Shown here piece by piece: positions 43,298 to 53,263 of a stretch of 64,000 nt of DNA; the stretch's first letter is position 1; every line of letters begins with the position of its first letter. This DNA comes from JBJYKD01 sp049310025 (GTDB lineage Bacteria; Bacillota; Thermosediminibacteria; Thermosediminibacterales; Tepidanaerobacteraceae). The stretch covers positions 132,830 through 196,829 of the forward strand of contig NZ_JBJYKD010000001.1 of the NCBI RefSeq assembly GCF_049310025.1, read 5' to 3'. The notes under the pieces were generated by a model, which saw nothing but the letters and a program-made list of their open reading frames with translations, was not told the DNA's origin and did not search any database. Position numbers and translations under genes: made by a program.

Positions 43298-44785
43298 TTA
43301 CAGAGTCACCCCGTTTTTGAATATGGCTATCTCCCTGAACCCCATTTTTTCGGATTTTGTGGGATAACCGGAGGCTACTTTCACAACGAACTCCAGAAGT
43401 TCTTCCGACAGTTTTTCCATGGATTCACCGCTCAACAGCCTTCCCGCGTCGAAATCCATCCAGCCGGATTTTTTCCGGAATATTTCACTGTTGGTGGCTA
43501 TTTTTACGGTGGGCACGGCGGTCCCAAGGGGTGTCCCACGGCCCGTGGTAAACAGAACCATCTGGCAGCCCGCCGCCGCCAGCGCCGTGGCCGCCACCAT
43601 GTCGTTGCCCGGGCCGCTCAGGAGGTTTAGCCCTTTTTCCTTCACCGTATCCCCGTACTCCAGCACGTCCACTACCCGGCCGGTGCCTCCTTTCTGGGTG
43701 CAGCCAAGGGACTTTTCCTCAAGGGTGGTGATGCCTCCTTTTTTGTTGCCGGGGGATGGGTTTTCGTATATCGGCTGGTTGTACCCCATGAAGTACTCTT
43801 TAAAATCGTTTATGAGCCTCACAGTCTTCTCAAAAACTTCCCTGTTTTTGGCGCGGTTCATGAGTATGGTTTCGGCCCCGAACATCTCTGGCACCTCAGT
43901 GAGCACTGTACTGCCGCCGCATGCGGTGAGTTTGTCGGAAAACACGCCCACCAGGGGATTGGCGGTAATGCCGGAAAAACCGTCGGAACCGCCGCACTTA
44001 AGCCCCACCACCAGGTCCGAGAGAGGGCATTCCTCCCTCCGGAATCGGGCGGCGTATTCCACCAGCTCGCCCACCAGGCCCACACCGGCCTCAATCTCAT
44101 CTTCCACTTCCTGGGCCACCAGGAATTTTACCCTTTCCGGATCGTACCCGCCCAGGACTTTTTTAAATTCCGGTATGTTATTGTTTTCACACCCCAGGCC
44201 CAGCACCAGAACACCGCCGGCGTTAGGATGGCTTACCAGGTCAGCCAGTATTTTCTGCGTATTGAGATGATCGCGGCCCAGCTGGGAGCAGCCGTAAGGA
44301 TGCTTAAACTCGTATATACCGTCTATATTTGACATACCTGCAAATTTTTCAGCCGCACGACGGGCAATGAGTTCCGCGCTCCTGTTTACGCAGCTTACGG
44401 TGGGGATAATCCAGATTTCGTTTCTCACTCCGGTTCGACCGTCTTTTCTGCGATATCCTGAAAATGTTTTATCGCATTTTACACTTTGGAGTTCTACCTG
44501 CTGCGGGTGGTATTCATACTCCAGGATTTGGCCCAGAGCCGTCTTCAGATTATGTGAATGCACCCATTGGCCGGCTTTTATATCGCATGTGGCGTGACCG
44601 ATGGGGAAACCGTACTTTACAACATTTTCATCCTTTTTTATATCCTTCAGGGCAATTTTATGACCCCTGTCTATATTCTCCAGTGCGGTAATGGAGGAAG
44701 ACCCCGCGTTCAGGGTTTCGCCCTTTTTGATATCTTCGAGGGCTACCGCCACATTGTCGTTTTCGTGAATTTTTAGTACTCTCAT
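43298..44785 (-). CDS. uxaA: Altronate dehydratase
   Basis: The 495-residue enzyme has an N-terminal SAF-like domain (about 1-90) and the dehydratase body with EFKHPYGCSQLG, GLKCGGSDGFSGITANP and GCTQKGG, which hold the Cys residues expected to bind iron. It converts D-altronate to 2-keto-3-deoxygluconate. The ATG follows AGGAG. It lies 15 bases after the ROK regulator gene, at the end of the uxaB-uxaE-ROK-uxaA unit. Confidence 0.95.
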   Translation of the reverse strand: MRVLKIHENDNVAVALEDIKKGETLNAGSSSITALENIDRGHKIALKDIKKDENVVKYGFPIGHATCDIKAGQWVHSHNLKTALGQILEYEYHPQQVELQSVKCDKTFSGYRRKDGRTGVRNEIWIIPTVSCVNRSAELIARRAAEKFAGMSNIDGIYEFKHPYGCSQLGRDHLNTQKILADLVSHPNAGGVLVLGLGCENNNIPEFKKVLGGYDPERVKFLVAQEVEDEIEAGVGLVGELVEYAARFRREECPLSDLVVGLKCGGSDGFSGITANPLVGVFSDKLTACGGSTVLTEVPEMFGAETILMNRAKNREVFEKTVRLINDFKEYFMGYNQPIYENPSPGNKKGGITTLEEKSLGCTQKGGTGRVVDVLEYGDTVKEKGLNLLSGPGNDMVAATALAAAGCQMVLFTTGRGTPLGTAVPTVKIATNSEIFRKKSGWMDFDAGRLLSGESMEKLSEELLEFVVKVASGYPTKSEKMGFREIAIFKNGVTL

Positions 44786-44800
44786 AAAAATTCTCCTTTT

Positions 44801-46081
44801 TTACACTGTAGTTAAACCCTCTGCATCTTCCTGTCTGTCGTTATTTAATTGAATATTGGCCAGCATATTTGAGCTCGATTTAAAGAGTTCTCTCAGGGCC
44901 AGAGCACATGCTCCTATTACTCCTGAATTTCCATCAAGAAAAGATACATTTATGGAGGTGGCCCTTGCTATTTCCGGAAACGCGTGGGAATCTACCGTTT
45001 CTTTTAATACATCCAAAAAGATTTTAGCCGATACCGCCATTTTCCCACCGATAAAAACCGCTTCCGGGTTGTAAAGATTTACCACATCAGCTATTGCTAT
45101 ACCCACATACCGAGCCATTTGCTTCAAAAGTTCATGAGAATAACAACCTTCTATTGAGACGAATTTTAATATGTCATCAATACCAACTTTTCCCTTAGTT
45201 TTCCATACCTCTTTTAACGGATCGCCGTCTTTTGTGAGCGGCAATTCGGAATTGGCCCTCCTTACCAGAGCCGGAATGCCGCAAATACTCTCAAGGCACC
45301 CCCGGTTGCCGCAGTTGCACAGCGGTCCTTCTTCCATAATGACAATATGCCCAATTTCCCCGGCATGACCCTGAAATCCCTGCACGATGCGATCATCCAT
45401 TATAATTCCCGCGCTGATACCTTCACCCAGGTTTATATACACCAGGTTTCTGTAAGCGGTACCGCCGCCAAACCATCGCTCAGCAAGAGCGGAGGCGTTG
45501 GAGTTGTTCTCAACGAAAACCGGCAGCCCCAGTTGCGTTTCGATAGCTTTTTTAACCGGAAAACCCTGCCATTTGGGCCCCAGGTTGATAGAACGCTTGA
45601 CTACCCCCTCTCCAACGTTCAAGAGCCCGGGAAAGGCTATTCCAATGCCAAGAAAATTCTTTCCCCGGTGAATTTCATCCTGCATAACCTGCTTTATGGC
45701 ATTTACCAGCTGCGGAATTCCGGTTTCGGGATCAGTCATGTCAAGTTTAATTATATTTATTCCGGTGGGGTCGTTTTTTAAATCCGCTATGCCCATAGAA
45801 GTTTCAAAACGCGTTACCTCAATACCTATGACGTATCCGGCTTCAGGATTAAACTTCAGTTTAACCGGTCTTCTGCCGCCCCGGGATTTATCCAGCCCCA
45901 CTTCTTTTACCAATCCCATATTCAGAAGTTCCCGGATTATTCCCGTAATAGCCGGAGGAGTAAGACCCGTTATCTTTGCCAGTTCCTGCCGTGATATGGG
46001 TTCATGCTCTTTAATTATATTCATAACCGTCATTCTGTTAATTTTTTTTACATATTTACTGTTTCCCGGTCCTTTTGACAT
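44801..46081 (-). CDS. ROK family transcriptional repressor (XylR-like)
   Basis: The 426-residue protein has an N-terminal MarR-type winged helix (about 10-75, PISRQELAKITGLTPPAITGIIREL) and a C-terminal ROK sugar-kinase-like domain (about 85-400). The ROK zinc motif is GPLCNCGNRGCLES, with the DNGS-type kinase signature altered. It probably binds a uronate intermediate and represses the surrounding genes. ATG 46081 has AAAGGTG at a suitable distance; GTG 46090 is an alternative. Candidate operators are the TTAATTAA-rich sites upstream of uxaB, dctP and the GH28 gene. Confidence 0.88.
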   Translation of the reverse strand: MSKGPGNSKYVKKINRMTVMNIIKEHEPISRQELAKITGLTPPAITGIIRELLNMGLVKEVGLDKSRGGRRPVKLKFNPEAGYVIGIEVTRFETSMGIADLKNDPTGINIIKLDMTDPETGIPQLVNAIKQVMQDEIHRGKNFLGIGIAFPGLLNVGEGVVKRSINLGPKWQGFPVKKAIETQLGLPVFVENNSNASALAERWFGGGTAYRNLVYINLGEGISAGIIMDDRIVQGFQGHAGEIGHIVIMEEGPLCNCGNRGCLESICGIPALVRRANSELPLTKDGDPLKEVWKTKGKVGIDDILKFVSIEGCYSHELLKQMARYVGIAIADVVNLYNPEAVFIGGKMAVSAKIFLDVLKETVDSHAFPEIARATSINVSFLDGNSGVIGACALALRELFKSSSNMLANIQLNNDRQEDAEGLTTV

Positions 46082-46156
46082 CGCTATCACCTTTACCTGC
46101 TAAATATCTTTCGATAAAAGTTTTTAAATTCCTGCCGGAATACAACCGCCAGCGAT

Positions 46157-47710
46157 TTATTTCCCCTGTAAAAGTCGAATATGTTTTCCTATATGATTTT
46201 CCAGGGCTTCATAATAACATTCTTCGTATTCATGCAATATATCGTATATATCATCTTTGAAGAGATATTTTCCGGTGCCGTCTTTTGCGGTTAAAATCTG
46301 ACCAAAAGTTATATGAAGCACCTGACGGGCGTCGCTGTGGGTTAATACTTCCGCCAGTTCTTTATCGTCAACTGCAGTGATTTCGGGTAGGTTTGCAAGG
46401 TTTGCGGTAACGTGGTAATACTTTCTGGCTTCATTGAAATGTTCCAGCGCGAAAACAAAAATCCTTCTAAATACTTCCGGTTTTTTCCAGGCGATCACTT
46501 TTAAGGCCTCGAGCCAGTTAGTTCCGGCGGTCTTCACATGTACCCGCCCTTTTGTATATTTTCCTATGATGGGAAATACCCTGAATTTGTCGCTGCCGGA
46601 ATGAATGCTGAGCCGATATCCGAAGTGATCGGCGATTTTTGCATGGATTATAAATTCCCTTTCAAATTGTGCAATATCGCCAATATAATCGACGGCCTTT
46701 TGAAATTCGCCGCAAAACCGGGGCGCAAGGCTCGTGACATCGACTTTCATCCTATAAAGCTCGGATGCCACGAAGTAGTGGGCTTCCGGAGTGGTGGGAG
46801 TCTGGGTTTCATCGATAGAAACTTCAAAATCCACTTCCCTGCCGGCAGGTTTTACTACATCAAAGAATATGTGTTTCGTAAAAGACAGCGCTCCGCCGTA
46901 TATCAGGACCAATCTTTGCAGGGTCTGCCTGTTAAAACTTATCCTGACATCCCCTGCCTCAAATTCCCTGTCAAGATAAGTTTTTTCCATTTGCTGCCTG
47001 TATTCCTGCGGCAGGGAATTGTATTTTTCGTCAACTTCTTCCTGCGTCAGGGCGGACACGGCATTGTCTATTTTTTCCGAGCAGTCCAGCGTTATCATGG
47101 AAAAGCCAAGGTCCAGGGCCTTCCTGACCTCTTCTTCGGTCTTTAAATGATCTCCGTCGGCTGCAAATCCCTGCCTGTACCCTTCCTGAAAAACAGCCCA
47201 TGAAGCGGCGTCCAGCACATCTTCAAAGGTCCTGCCGGTGAGAGTAATCTCGCGGATCGACTGCTGTGCCAATACGGGCCTGACACCGGTCTTTTTAATA
47301 ATGCGAAGATGGCCCGGGGAAGCAAGCCCCAGGCGGTCTCCCAATCCCACGCTCATTCCTTTTTTCCCAAAATTCACCGGCGCAGTAAACGGAAAATACT
47401 TGCGCAGCGCCACGGCGTTTCGGTGATTGAGCGGCATTAATTTGACTTTTTTCCCGTTGATTTGGAATGTGGATTCCTCTTCAAAGTCCCTGGTAATTGC
47501 CGAAGCTTCTTTTTCTATTTCTATAGCCACCAGTTTCTTTTGCTTTTTTTGTTTAATCAAAAAGAAATAGCAACCTTTAATGTAATTAATGGATTCCGGA
47601 TAAACCCTATAAACATCAAAATTTGCCGCTGCTTCTTTTTTTACTTCTTCTAATGTCAGCTCATCCGAAATGAGCTTTTTACAGAAAATTTCAAGACCAT
47701 CTGACAACAT
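46157..47710 (-). CDS. uxaE: Tagaturonate epimerase (UxaE family)
   Basis: The 517-residue protein matches the UxaE family described in Thermotoga, which interconverts D-tagaturonate and D-fructuronate. FGDRLGLASPGHLRII-like and SIHSGSDKFRVFPIIGKYT segments and many conserved His/Glu residues are present. It lets glucuronate and galacturonate enter one branch. The ATG follows GGGGGAG. It lies between uxaB and the ROK gene. Confidence 0.88.
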   Translation of the reverse strand: MLSDGLEIFCKKLISDELTLEEVKKEAAANFDVYRVYPESINYIKGCYFFLIKQKKQKKLVAIEIEKEASAITRDFEEESTFQINGKKVKLMPLNHRNAVALRKYFPFTAPVNFGKKGMSVGLGDRLGLASPGHLRIIKKTGVRPVLAQQSIREITLTGRTFEDVLDAASWAVFQEGYRQGFAADGDHLKTEEEVRKALDLGFSMITLDCSEKIDNAVSALTQEEVDEKYNSLPQEYRQQMEKTYLDREFEAGDVRISFNRQTLQRLVLIYGGALSFTKHIFFDVVKPAGREVDFEVSIDETQTPTTPEAHYFVASELYRMKVDVTSLAPRFCGEFQKAVDYIGDIAQFEREFIIHAKIADHFGYRLSIHSGSDKFRVFPIIGKYTKGRVHVKTAGTNWLEALKVIAWKKPEVFRRIFVFALEHFNEARKYYHVTANLANLPEITAVDDKELAEVLTHSDARQVLHITFGQILTAKDGTGKYLFKDDIYDILHEYEECYYEALENHIGKHIRLLQGK

Positions 47711-47751
47711 AACTCCCCCTTAAAGTTTAAAGAGTCGCTTATTTTTTAACC

Positions 47752-49275
47752 TCATTTTACAAGTCCCGCCACAGTAGCCTTAATGCCATCTTTTGCAATC
47801 TGATGGAGGTAGCCACCCACCTTTTCAGCAAAGCCCTCGACGCTGCTGAGATCTTCACCCCACATTTCGGTGTTGGACAGAACTTTTCTTGCCACTTCAA
47901 CGGCGGATTCTCTGCTGCCGTCATAGGTCCCCCACGTGCTTTCGAAGAACTCAAGGGCCCATTTATCATCTTTCATGGTAAACTCACCCTTTTCTCTGCG
48001 GGCCTTCATGGTGCTGCCTTCCACTTTTCCGTCTTTATATACGGCTATCAGTGCCGCCATCGAAAAAGTAAGCTTTTCCGGCAATTTGCCGTTTAATTTT
48101 TTATACTCGAGTATGGATGGTAAAACCCTTGTCTTAAATTTGGATGAGGAATTCAACAGAATGCTTATGAGGTAGTGCTTTATATAAGGATTTCGGAAAC
48201 GTTCCACTACCGAATCGGCAAATTCCGTAAGCATGCCTTTGTCCAGGTCGATGGACGGGATTATTTCATCATAAATGATTTGCCGCGTATACTTACCCAT
48301 CACTTCATGGTCCATCATCTCTCCCACGGTATCAAGGCCGTACAGGAATGCCGCCGGCACCGAAGATGTGTGAGCGCCGTTTAATATCCTTACCTTCCGG
48401 GTCCTGTACGGGGTCATGTCATCGGTCCAGATCACATTCAGGCCGATTTTTGTAAAAGGCAGTCTTTCGGAAAGCTCCGCGGGGCCTTCAATGACCCAGA
48501 GGTGGAACAGTTCGCCCGTATCCAGCAGATCGTCTTCATATCCAAGTTTTTCCTTAATTTCATTTATCTCATCCTTTGGATATCCGGTGACCACCCGGTC
48601 CACCAGTGTATTCAGGAAGGTGTTGTGTTGTTTTATCCATGTCTTGAATTCCCCTGGCAGGTTCCAGTCGTCGGAAAGCTGGAGGATGATTTTTTTCAAA
48701 TTGTCGCCGTTTCTGTCGATAAGCTCACACGGAATTATGACCATCCCTTTTGCGGGATCTCCGTTAAAGTGTTTGAATCTGTGGTAGAGGTATGCGGTGA
48801 GTTTCCCTGGATAAGATACGGGGGGCTTTTTGTCAAAGCTGTCGTTTTTGTCATATGATATGCCTGCTTCGGTGGTGTTCGATATGACAAATTCAATATC
48901 GGGGTTTTCTGCACATTTGAGAAATTCGTCCCATTGAGTGTAGGGATTTATACCCCGGCTCACCGAGCTTATTATTTCTTTTAATTCCGTGGGCTTGCCG
49001 TCTTTCAGGCCTCTCAGAATCAGCGTGTACAATCCATCCTGTTCATTTAATTTTGAAACCAGACCTTCTGCTATGGGCTGAACCACCACGATGCGCCCGT
49101 TAAAAAGATTGTTTTTGTTCAATTGATGAAACATCCAGTCCACAAAGGCTCTCAAGAAGTTGCCCTCTCCAAACTGGATGACTCTTTCCGGGAGGTCTTC
49201 GGGAAAAGGCTGAACCTGTAAATCCTCCGGAAACTTAAAATTACTTTTTAATAATTGTTTGTTAAGTTTTTCCAC
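47752..49275 (-). CDS. uxaB: Tagaturonate reductase (altronate oxidoreductase)
   Basis: The 507-residue protein belongs to the long-chain mannitol dehydrogenase family: RVIQFGEGNFLRAFVDWM is the N-terminal NAD-binding motif, PCELIDRNGDNLKKII and KVRILNGAHTSSVPAAFL the catalytic region. It reduces D-tagaturonate to D-altronate with NADH. The start is GTG 49275 after GGGGAGG. It is the first gene after the terminator at 49402-49428. Confidence 0.94.
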   Translation of the reverse strand: MEKLNKQLLKSNFKFPEDLQVQPFPEDLPERVIQFGEGNFLRAFVDWMFHQLNKNNLFNGRIVVVQPIAEGLVSKLNEQDGLYTLILRGLKDGKPTELKEIISSVSRGINPYTQWDEFLKCAENPDIEFVISNTTEAGISYDKNDSFDKKPPVSYPGKLTAYLYHRFKHFNGDPAKGMVIIPCELIDRNGDNLKKIILQLSDDWNLPGEFKTWIKQHNTFLNTLVDRVVTGYPKDEINEIKEKLGYEDDLLDTGELFHLWVIEGPAELSERLPFTKIGLNVIWTDDMTPYRTRKVRILNGAHTSSVPAAFLYGLDTVGEMMDHEVMGKYTRQIIYDEIIPSIDLDKGMLTEFADSVVERFRNPYIKHYLISILLNSSSKFKTRVLPSILEYKKLNGKLPEKLTFSMAALIAVYKDGKVEGSTMKARREKGEFTMKDDKWALEFFESTWGTYDGSRESAVEVARKVLSNTEMWGEDLSSVEGFAEKVGGYLHQIAKDGIKATVAGLVK

Positions 49276-49301
49276 AATATCTTCCTCCCCGTTTTAATAA
49301 C

Positions 49302-49322
49302 TTTAATTAATTAATTTAATTA
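49302..49322. promoter_or_regulatory. TTAATTAA-rich candidate operator upstream of uxaB
   Basis: An AATTAATTAATT palindromic run lies about 30 bases upstream of uxaB. Similar runs occur at 54433-54450 (dctP) and 57011-57029 (GH28), each at the same side of an ATACA element. It is a candidate site for the ROK repressor. Confidence 0.45.
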
Positions 49323-49401
49323 TGTATTCTGTTTTAATAATGAAAAATCCTTCTTTGTGAAAAAAATTTAATATAATACCCGACAACAGGTCTTTAAAGG
49401 G

Positions 49402-49428
49402 AAAAAATGGCCCTGTACAGGCCATTTT
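49402..49428 (-). terminator. Intrinsic terminator after the iolB-like gene
   Basis: AAAATGGCC and GGCCATTTT form a perfect 9-bp stem with a 7-base loop, followed by a T-run on the minus strand. It separates the TRAP/M24/iolB-like unit from the uxaB unit. Confidence 0.85.
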
Positions 49429-49432
49429 AATT

Positions 49433-50251
49433 CTATTTTAGTATTGGACCGATATTTTCAAGCCAGGCCAGCTTCGGGTCGTCCCTCGGGATAAGTTTCC
49501 TGCCGTAGTTTCCTGCCATTACCCAAAGATAATAGACCTGAAATCCCGGTGCAGCCGCCACAGGATGATAGCCTTTTGGAATAAATACCGTATCCCCGTC
49601 TTTGATCATATACGCTTCCCTTAAAGAAAGGTCATCGGTATACATCACCTGAATGCCGAAACCGTCGCGGGGTTTGACCTTGAAATAATATATTTCTTCC
49701 ATGTTGGCTTCATATGGCGGATTGTACGTGTCATGTTTGTGGGAGGGATAGCTGGACCACTGACCGGGGTATGAATAAGTTTCACCCACCACTATTCGCT
49801 GCACTCTGCCTTCGCCGTTATCGACGACAATATCATAGACATCTCTCTGGTAGTTTAGAATTCCCCGATGATTGAATATCACTTCTTCGGGTTTTACCAC
49901 GAAAGGCTCAAACTGCTTTTCCGCCTTTGCAAAACATACTCCGACTTCAAGGTTTAATCCCTGCGATTCGGTAATTTCGTATTCGCTGTTCACGGGAACA
50001 TATACTGCAGTGGCCTTGCCAGAAAATACATCCTTCCTCTCACCCAGGTTCGGGTAAGATAAACCGTTTACCTTTATGTCACATTTTCCGGACATAATTA
50101 CAAGCACAACCTCTTCATTTTTCGTTTCGCCTGCATAAGTTTCATTTGCTCCGAGTTTTAAAACTCCCAGACCCGTATATTCAGATGGTTCGCCTATTTT
50201 TACAATTTCTCTGTATCCTTTAAAATCCTCAGCTGGATAAAAATACTTCAA
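49433..50251 (-). CDS. iolB: 5-deoxyglucuronate isomerase-like cupin (IolB family)
   Basis: The 272-residue protein matches IolB: metal-binding His/Glu residues are in SSYPSHKHDTYNPP, EEIYYFK and GYHPVAAAPG. IolB isomerises 5-deoxyglucuronate in inositol breakdown and is related to KduI. No other inositol gene is present; it is surrounded by uronate genes, so it may isomerise a uronate or unsaturated pectin product here. uxaC is absent from the window. It lies 54 bases after the M24-like gene. Confidence 0.85.
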   Translation of the reverse strand: MKYFYPAEDFKGYREIVKIGEPSEYTGLGVLKLGANETYAGETKNEEVVLVIMSGKCDIKVNGLSYPNLGERKDVFSGKATAVYVPVNSEYEITESQGLNLEVGVCFAKAEKQFEPFVVKPEEVIFNHRGILNYQRDVYDIVVDNGEGRVQRIVVGETYSYPGQWSSYPSHKHDTYNPPYEANMEEIYYFKVKPRDGFGIQVMYTDDLSLREAYMIKDGDTVFIPKGYHPVAAAPGFQVYYLWVMAGNYGRKLIPRDDPKLAWLENIGPILK

Positions 50252-50305
50252 TCCTGTTGCCTCCTTAAAATTTATTAATATATTTATATATTTATATATT
50301 TATTT

Positions 50306-51391
50306 TTACCTGATCAATATATCAGGCCTTTTTATCGAAAAACCTTGATACTCCACATCGACGGTTGGGAAGTTTACGCACGGTGTTATTATCTCAGGCC
50401 CGCTTTTTTCTACTAAAATGGTATCTTCTGATTTTACACCCGCAATGGTGGGATTCCATGCGTACGCCTGATTTTCCTCTACCGTCACATCGCAGTATGA
50501 CGTGGCCCGGAACTCCCGCGAATTGTATCCCGCCATACCGCCCTGATGATGGTTTTTCCATTCACCGGCAAAGCCCACTTTTTTATATACTTCTTTCGCC
50601 CTTTCAAATATATCTTTGACCTTCACCCCCGGCATAGTGGCGCCTATAAAAGCCGCATCGACCTTCAGCACAGCATAGTGCCTTTTTTTCAAATCCACCG
50701 GTGGATGGCCAAAGTGGATCAATCTGGTGGCTGATGTCATAAGCCCCCATTTGTGTCCTGATATTGCGAGCAGGGCGTATTTTTCAATCTTTTTTTCCGT
50801 AGGCAGGGGATGCCTGTATTTGTATGCCCTGTCATCGGCGGCAACCAGCGTTACCCAGGGGTTAAATCCCAAACTTGCGGCGGCCTCTTTAATCTTTTCC
50901 TCAACATGCAGTTCGCTTTGCCCGGGTTTAATTTCCAGGGCAACCCTTTCCAGAATGGCAGAGGCGCATTTCCCCGTTTCCCTATATCTTTCCTTTTCTT
51001 GGGGGACCAGCTTCCAGCGGAGTCTTGCAATTTTATCGGCAAGCTCGGTATCAGTATAAACCTTTTCACCGGAGCATATCTCCTTTAAAACGCCGGCCTT
51101 CCCAGAGGGTTCCCACCACGGATATTCCACCTTTTCCACAGGCAGGCCTTTTAACTCCTCATCCATGAGCCTCTGCCCTTCGATATTATTGACAACCAGG
51201 TAGACTTTGTCGCCCGTAATGAGCAAACTTCCGCACGCCTCTAACGATGTGTTGTTCACATAAGGCCTCCCTCCGGAAAGCCATAGGAAATTTACCTGTG
51301 TTTCAATCAGTAAATTTTTTATGTTCTGTTCACATATCATTTTCCTTACTCTGGCCAGTTTTACATTAAATTCTTCCGCGCTCCACGCCAT
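50306..51391 (-). CDS. M24-family (Xaa-Pro peptidase/creatinase fold) protein, degenerate metal site
   Basis: The 361-residue protein has the creatinase N-terminal domain (about 1-130) and a pita-bread C-terminal domain. Of the usual five metal ligands, the first Asp (VDAAF), the His (HHQGG) and the last Glu (KSEDTIL) are visible. The second Asp is not in its place, and the first Glu is replaced in AYAWNPTIAG. Ordinary peptidase activity is doubtful. It is encoded between the TRAP transporter and the iolB-like gene, which suggests a role in uronate metabolism. Confidence 0.8.
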   Translation of the reverse strand: MAWSAEEFNVKLARVRKMICEQNIKNLLIETQVNFLWLSGGRPYVNNTSLEACGSLLITGDKVYLVVNNIEGQRLMDEELKGLPVEKVEYPWWEPSGKAGVLKEICSGEKVYTDTELADKIARLRWKLVPQEKERYRETGKCASAILERVALEIKPGQSELHVEEKIKEAAASLGFNPWVTLVAADDRAYKYRHPLPTEKKIEKYALLAISGHKWGLMTSATRLIHFGHPPVDLKKRHYAVLKVDAAFIGATMPGVKVKDIFERAKEVYKKVGFAGEWKNHHQGGMAGYNSREFRATSYCDVTVEENQAYAWNPTIAGVKSEDTILVEKSGPEIITPCVNFPTVDVEYQGFSIKRPDILIR

Positions 51392-51418
51392 TGTTGCACC
51401 TTCTCGAATTAAGTTAAA

Positions 51419-52708
51419 TTATTTCATTAACAGATTCGGCATAAACATTACAACCTGGGGCACATAAGTGATCAGCATCAAAACTATAATCATAGTTACA
51501 TAAAAAGGCACCATTGCCTTTGTAAGCTTCTCGATGGAGATATTGCCGATGGCACATCCAACGAAAAGGGTGCTTCCTACCGGAGGAGTCAATAGCCCGA
51601 TGGACAGGTTCAACATCATAATAATGCCGAAGTGTACCGGATCTATCCCCAGCTGCATGGCCACCGGTAAAAGTATCGGTGTTGTGATTAAAATCAAAGG
51701 AGCCATATCCATGATACATCCGAGGAATAACAGCAAAATATTTATCACAAGCAAAACCACATATTTATTTGAGGATATCGAAAGCAAAGCTTGAGTTGCC
51801 AGGGCAGGTACCTTTAAATATGCAAGCATCCAGCCAAAGGCATTGGAAGTGGAGATAAGCGCCATTACTATGGCCAGTGTTTTTAAACTGCTCAGCAGAA
51901 TTGGCCCTATTTTTGTTATGGGAATATCTCTGTAAACGAAAAATGTTACAATAAAAGCGTATACGGCTGCCACAGCGGCGGCCTCTGTTGCAGTATACAG
52001 CCCTGTTATGACGCCGACCACCACTATGACGAACGTAAACAGCCCCCAGGCGGCATCTTTTGTTGCAATCAGCGCCTGTTTGAAAGGAACCCTTTTTTCC
52101 GCCGGATAATTTCTTTTTACTGCAATGATGTACGCCATTACCATTAAAGCAACACCCAGCAATATTCCCGGAATCATGCCCGCCAGGAACATCCTCCCCA
52201 CGGACACCCCGCCTGCTACCATGGCGTATATTATCATATTGTGGCTTGGGGGTATCAAAATGCCCTGGGTTGAACCGGTGATGGTGACGGCTACCGAATA
52301 ATCATTGTCATATCCCTTTTTCCTCATCATGGGTATCAATATGGAGCCGATAGAAGAACTATCCGCCACGGACGACCCCGAAATGCCTCCGAAAAACATG
52401 CTGGCAAGGACATTGACCAGCGCAAGACCTCCTCTTATGTGGCCCACAATTACGTTTGAAAAGGCTATCAATCGTTTGGAGATCCCCCCCTGGCCCATTA
52501 TTTCTCCGGCAATGATGAAGAAGGGGATTGCCATCAGCGAAAATGAATAAATTCCTTTTACCATAGCCTGAGCAAGCATAGCCATCGGTACGTGAAGATA
52601 ATAAGCCGTCAATACGGATGAAATACCGAGCGAGAATGTTATCGGGACTTTAAGCAGAATCAATCCTATAAATGTTCCCAGCAAAAGTACTATGGCTATT
52701 GTGTTCAT
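51419..52708 (-). CDS. dctM: TRAP transporter large permease (DctM)
   Basis: The 429-residue protein has about twelve membrane segments and DctM signatures (PFFIIAGEIMGQGGISKRLI, ASMFFGGISGSSVADSSSIG, LLTPPVGSTLFVG). It drives Na+-coupled uptake of the ligand delivered by DctP. It is 8 bases from dctQ. The context predicts uronate as substrate. Confidence 0.95.
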   Translation of the reverse strand: MNTIAIVLLLGTFIGLILLKVPITFSLGISSVLTAYYLHVPMAMLAQAMVKGIYSFSLMAIPFFIIAGEIMGQGGISKRLIAFSNVIVGHIRGGLALVNVLASMFFGGISGSSVADSSSIGSILIPMMRKKGYDNDYSVAVTITGSTQGILIPPSHNMIIYAMVAGGVSVGRMFLAGMIPGILLGVALMVMAYIIAVKRNYPAEKRVPFKQALIATKDAAWGLFTFVIVVVGVITGLYTATEAAAVAAVYAFIVTFFVYRDIPITKIGPILLSSLKTLAIVMALISTSNAFGWMLAYLKVPALATQALLSISSNKYVVLLVINILLLFLGCIMDMAPLILITTPILLPVAMQLGIDPVHFGIIMMLNLSIGLLTPPVGSTLFVGCAIGNISIEKLTKAMVPFYVTMIIVLMLITYVPQVVMFMPNLLMK

Positions 52709-52716
52709 GTGTCATC

Positions 52717-53187
52717 TCATCTCCCTTCTTCTTTCTTTTTCAATTTCTTTATACTTAAGGAGACTGTATATAGTGCAATAAACACCCCCGATACCGGCAC
52801 CGCGGCATATAACCATGCGGAACTCAACCTTATCCCCGTAAATCTGTTTCCCGATGCAACTTTGGACATGGCGATGCCCTCAACAATCATAAAAATGGCA
52901 AAGCAAAAAATTAAAATCTTTCCAAACCAATCGAGGGCATTTTTTGTTTTATCTGACATAATCTGATCAAAAATGGTAAGGCTCAGGTGAAGGTTGTCTC
53001 TTACACCTATGGCCATACTCAAAAAGCCAAACCATATCATGCATAAAAGCGCGCTTTCTTCCCCCCACGACGGTGTCCATTTGAAAAAATATCGGGTGAT
53101 GACAATAAACGTAGTTATAAGAGTCATAACCACCAGCAGAATTTCTCCCACTACTTCTATTATTCTGTTTAAAGTCTTTTCAAACAT
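52717..53187 (-). CDS. dctQ: TRAP transporter small permease (DctQ)
   Basis: The 156-residue protein has four membrane segments and the DctQ pattern (RYFFKWTPSWGEESALLCMIWF). ATG 53187 follows GGGGTG; the frame extends to 53223 without a ribosome site. It bridges the binding protein and DctM. Confidence 0.92.
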   Translation of the reverse strand: MFEKTLNRIIEVVGEILLVVMTLITTFIVITRYFFKWTPSWGEESALLCMIWFGFLSMAIGVRDNLHLSLTIFDQIMSDKTKNALDWFGKILIFCFAIFMIVEGIAMSKVASGNRFTGIRLSSAWLYAAVPVSGVFIALYTVSLSIKKLKKKEEGR

Positions 53188-53263
53188 AATTTCACCCCAT
53201 GTCATTCTATATGCCGCCGGCAATTTCCGGCGGCATATCTACCCTTTTTCTATTCTGATGCAT

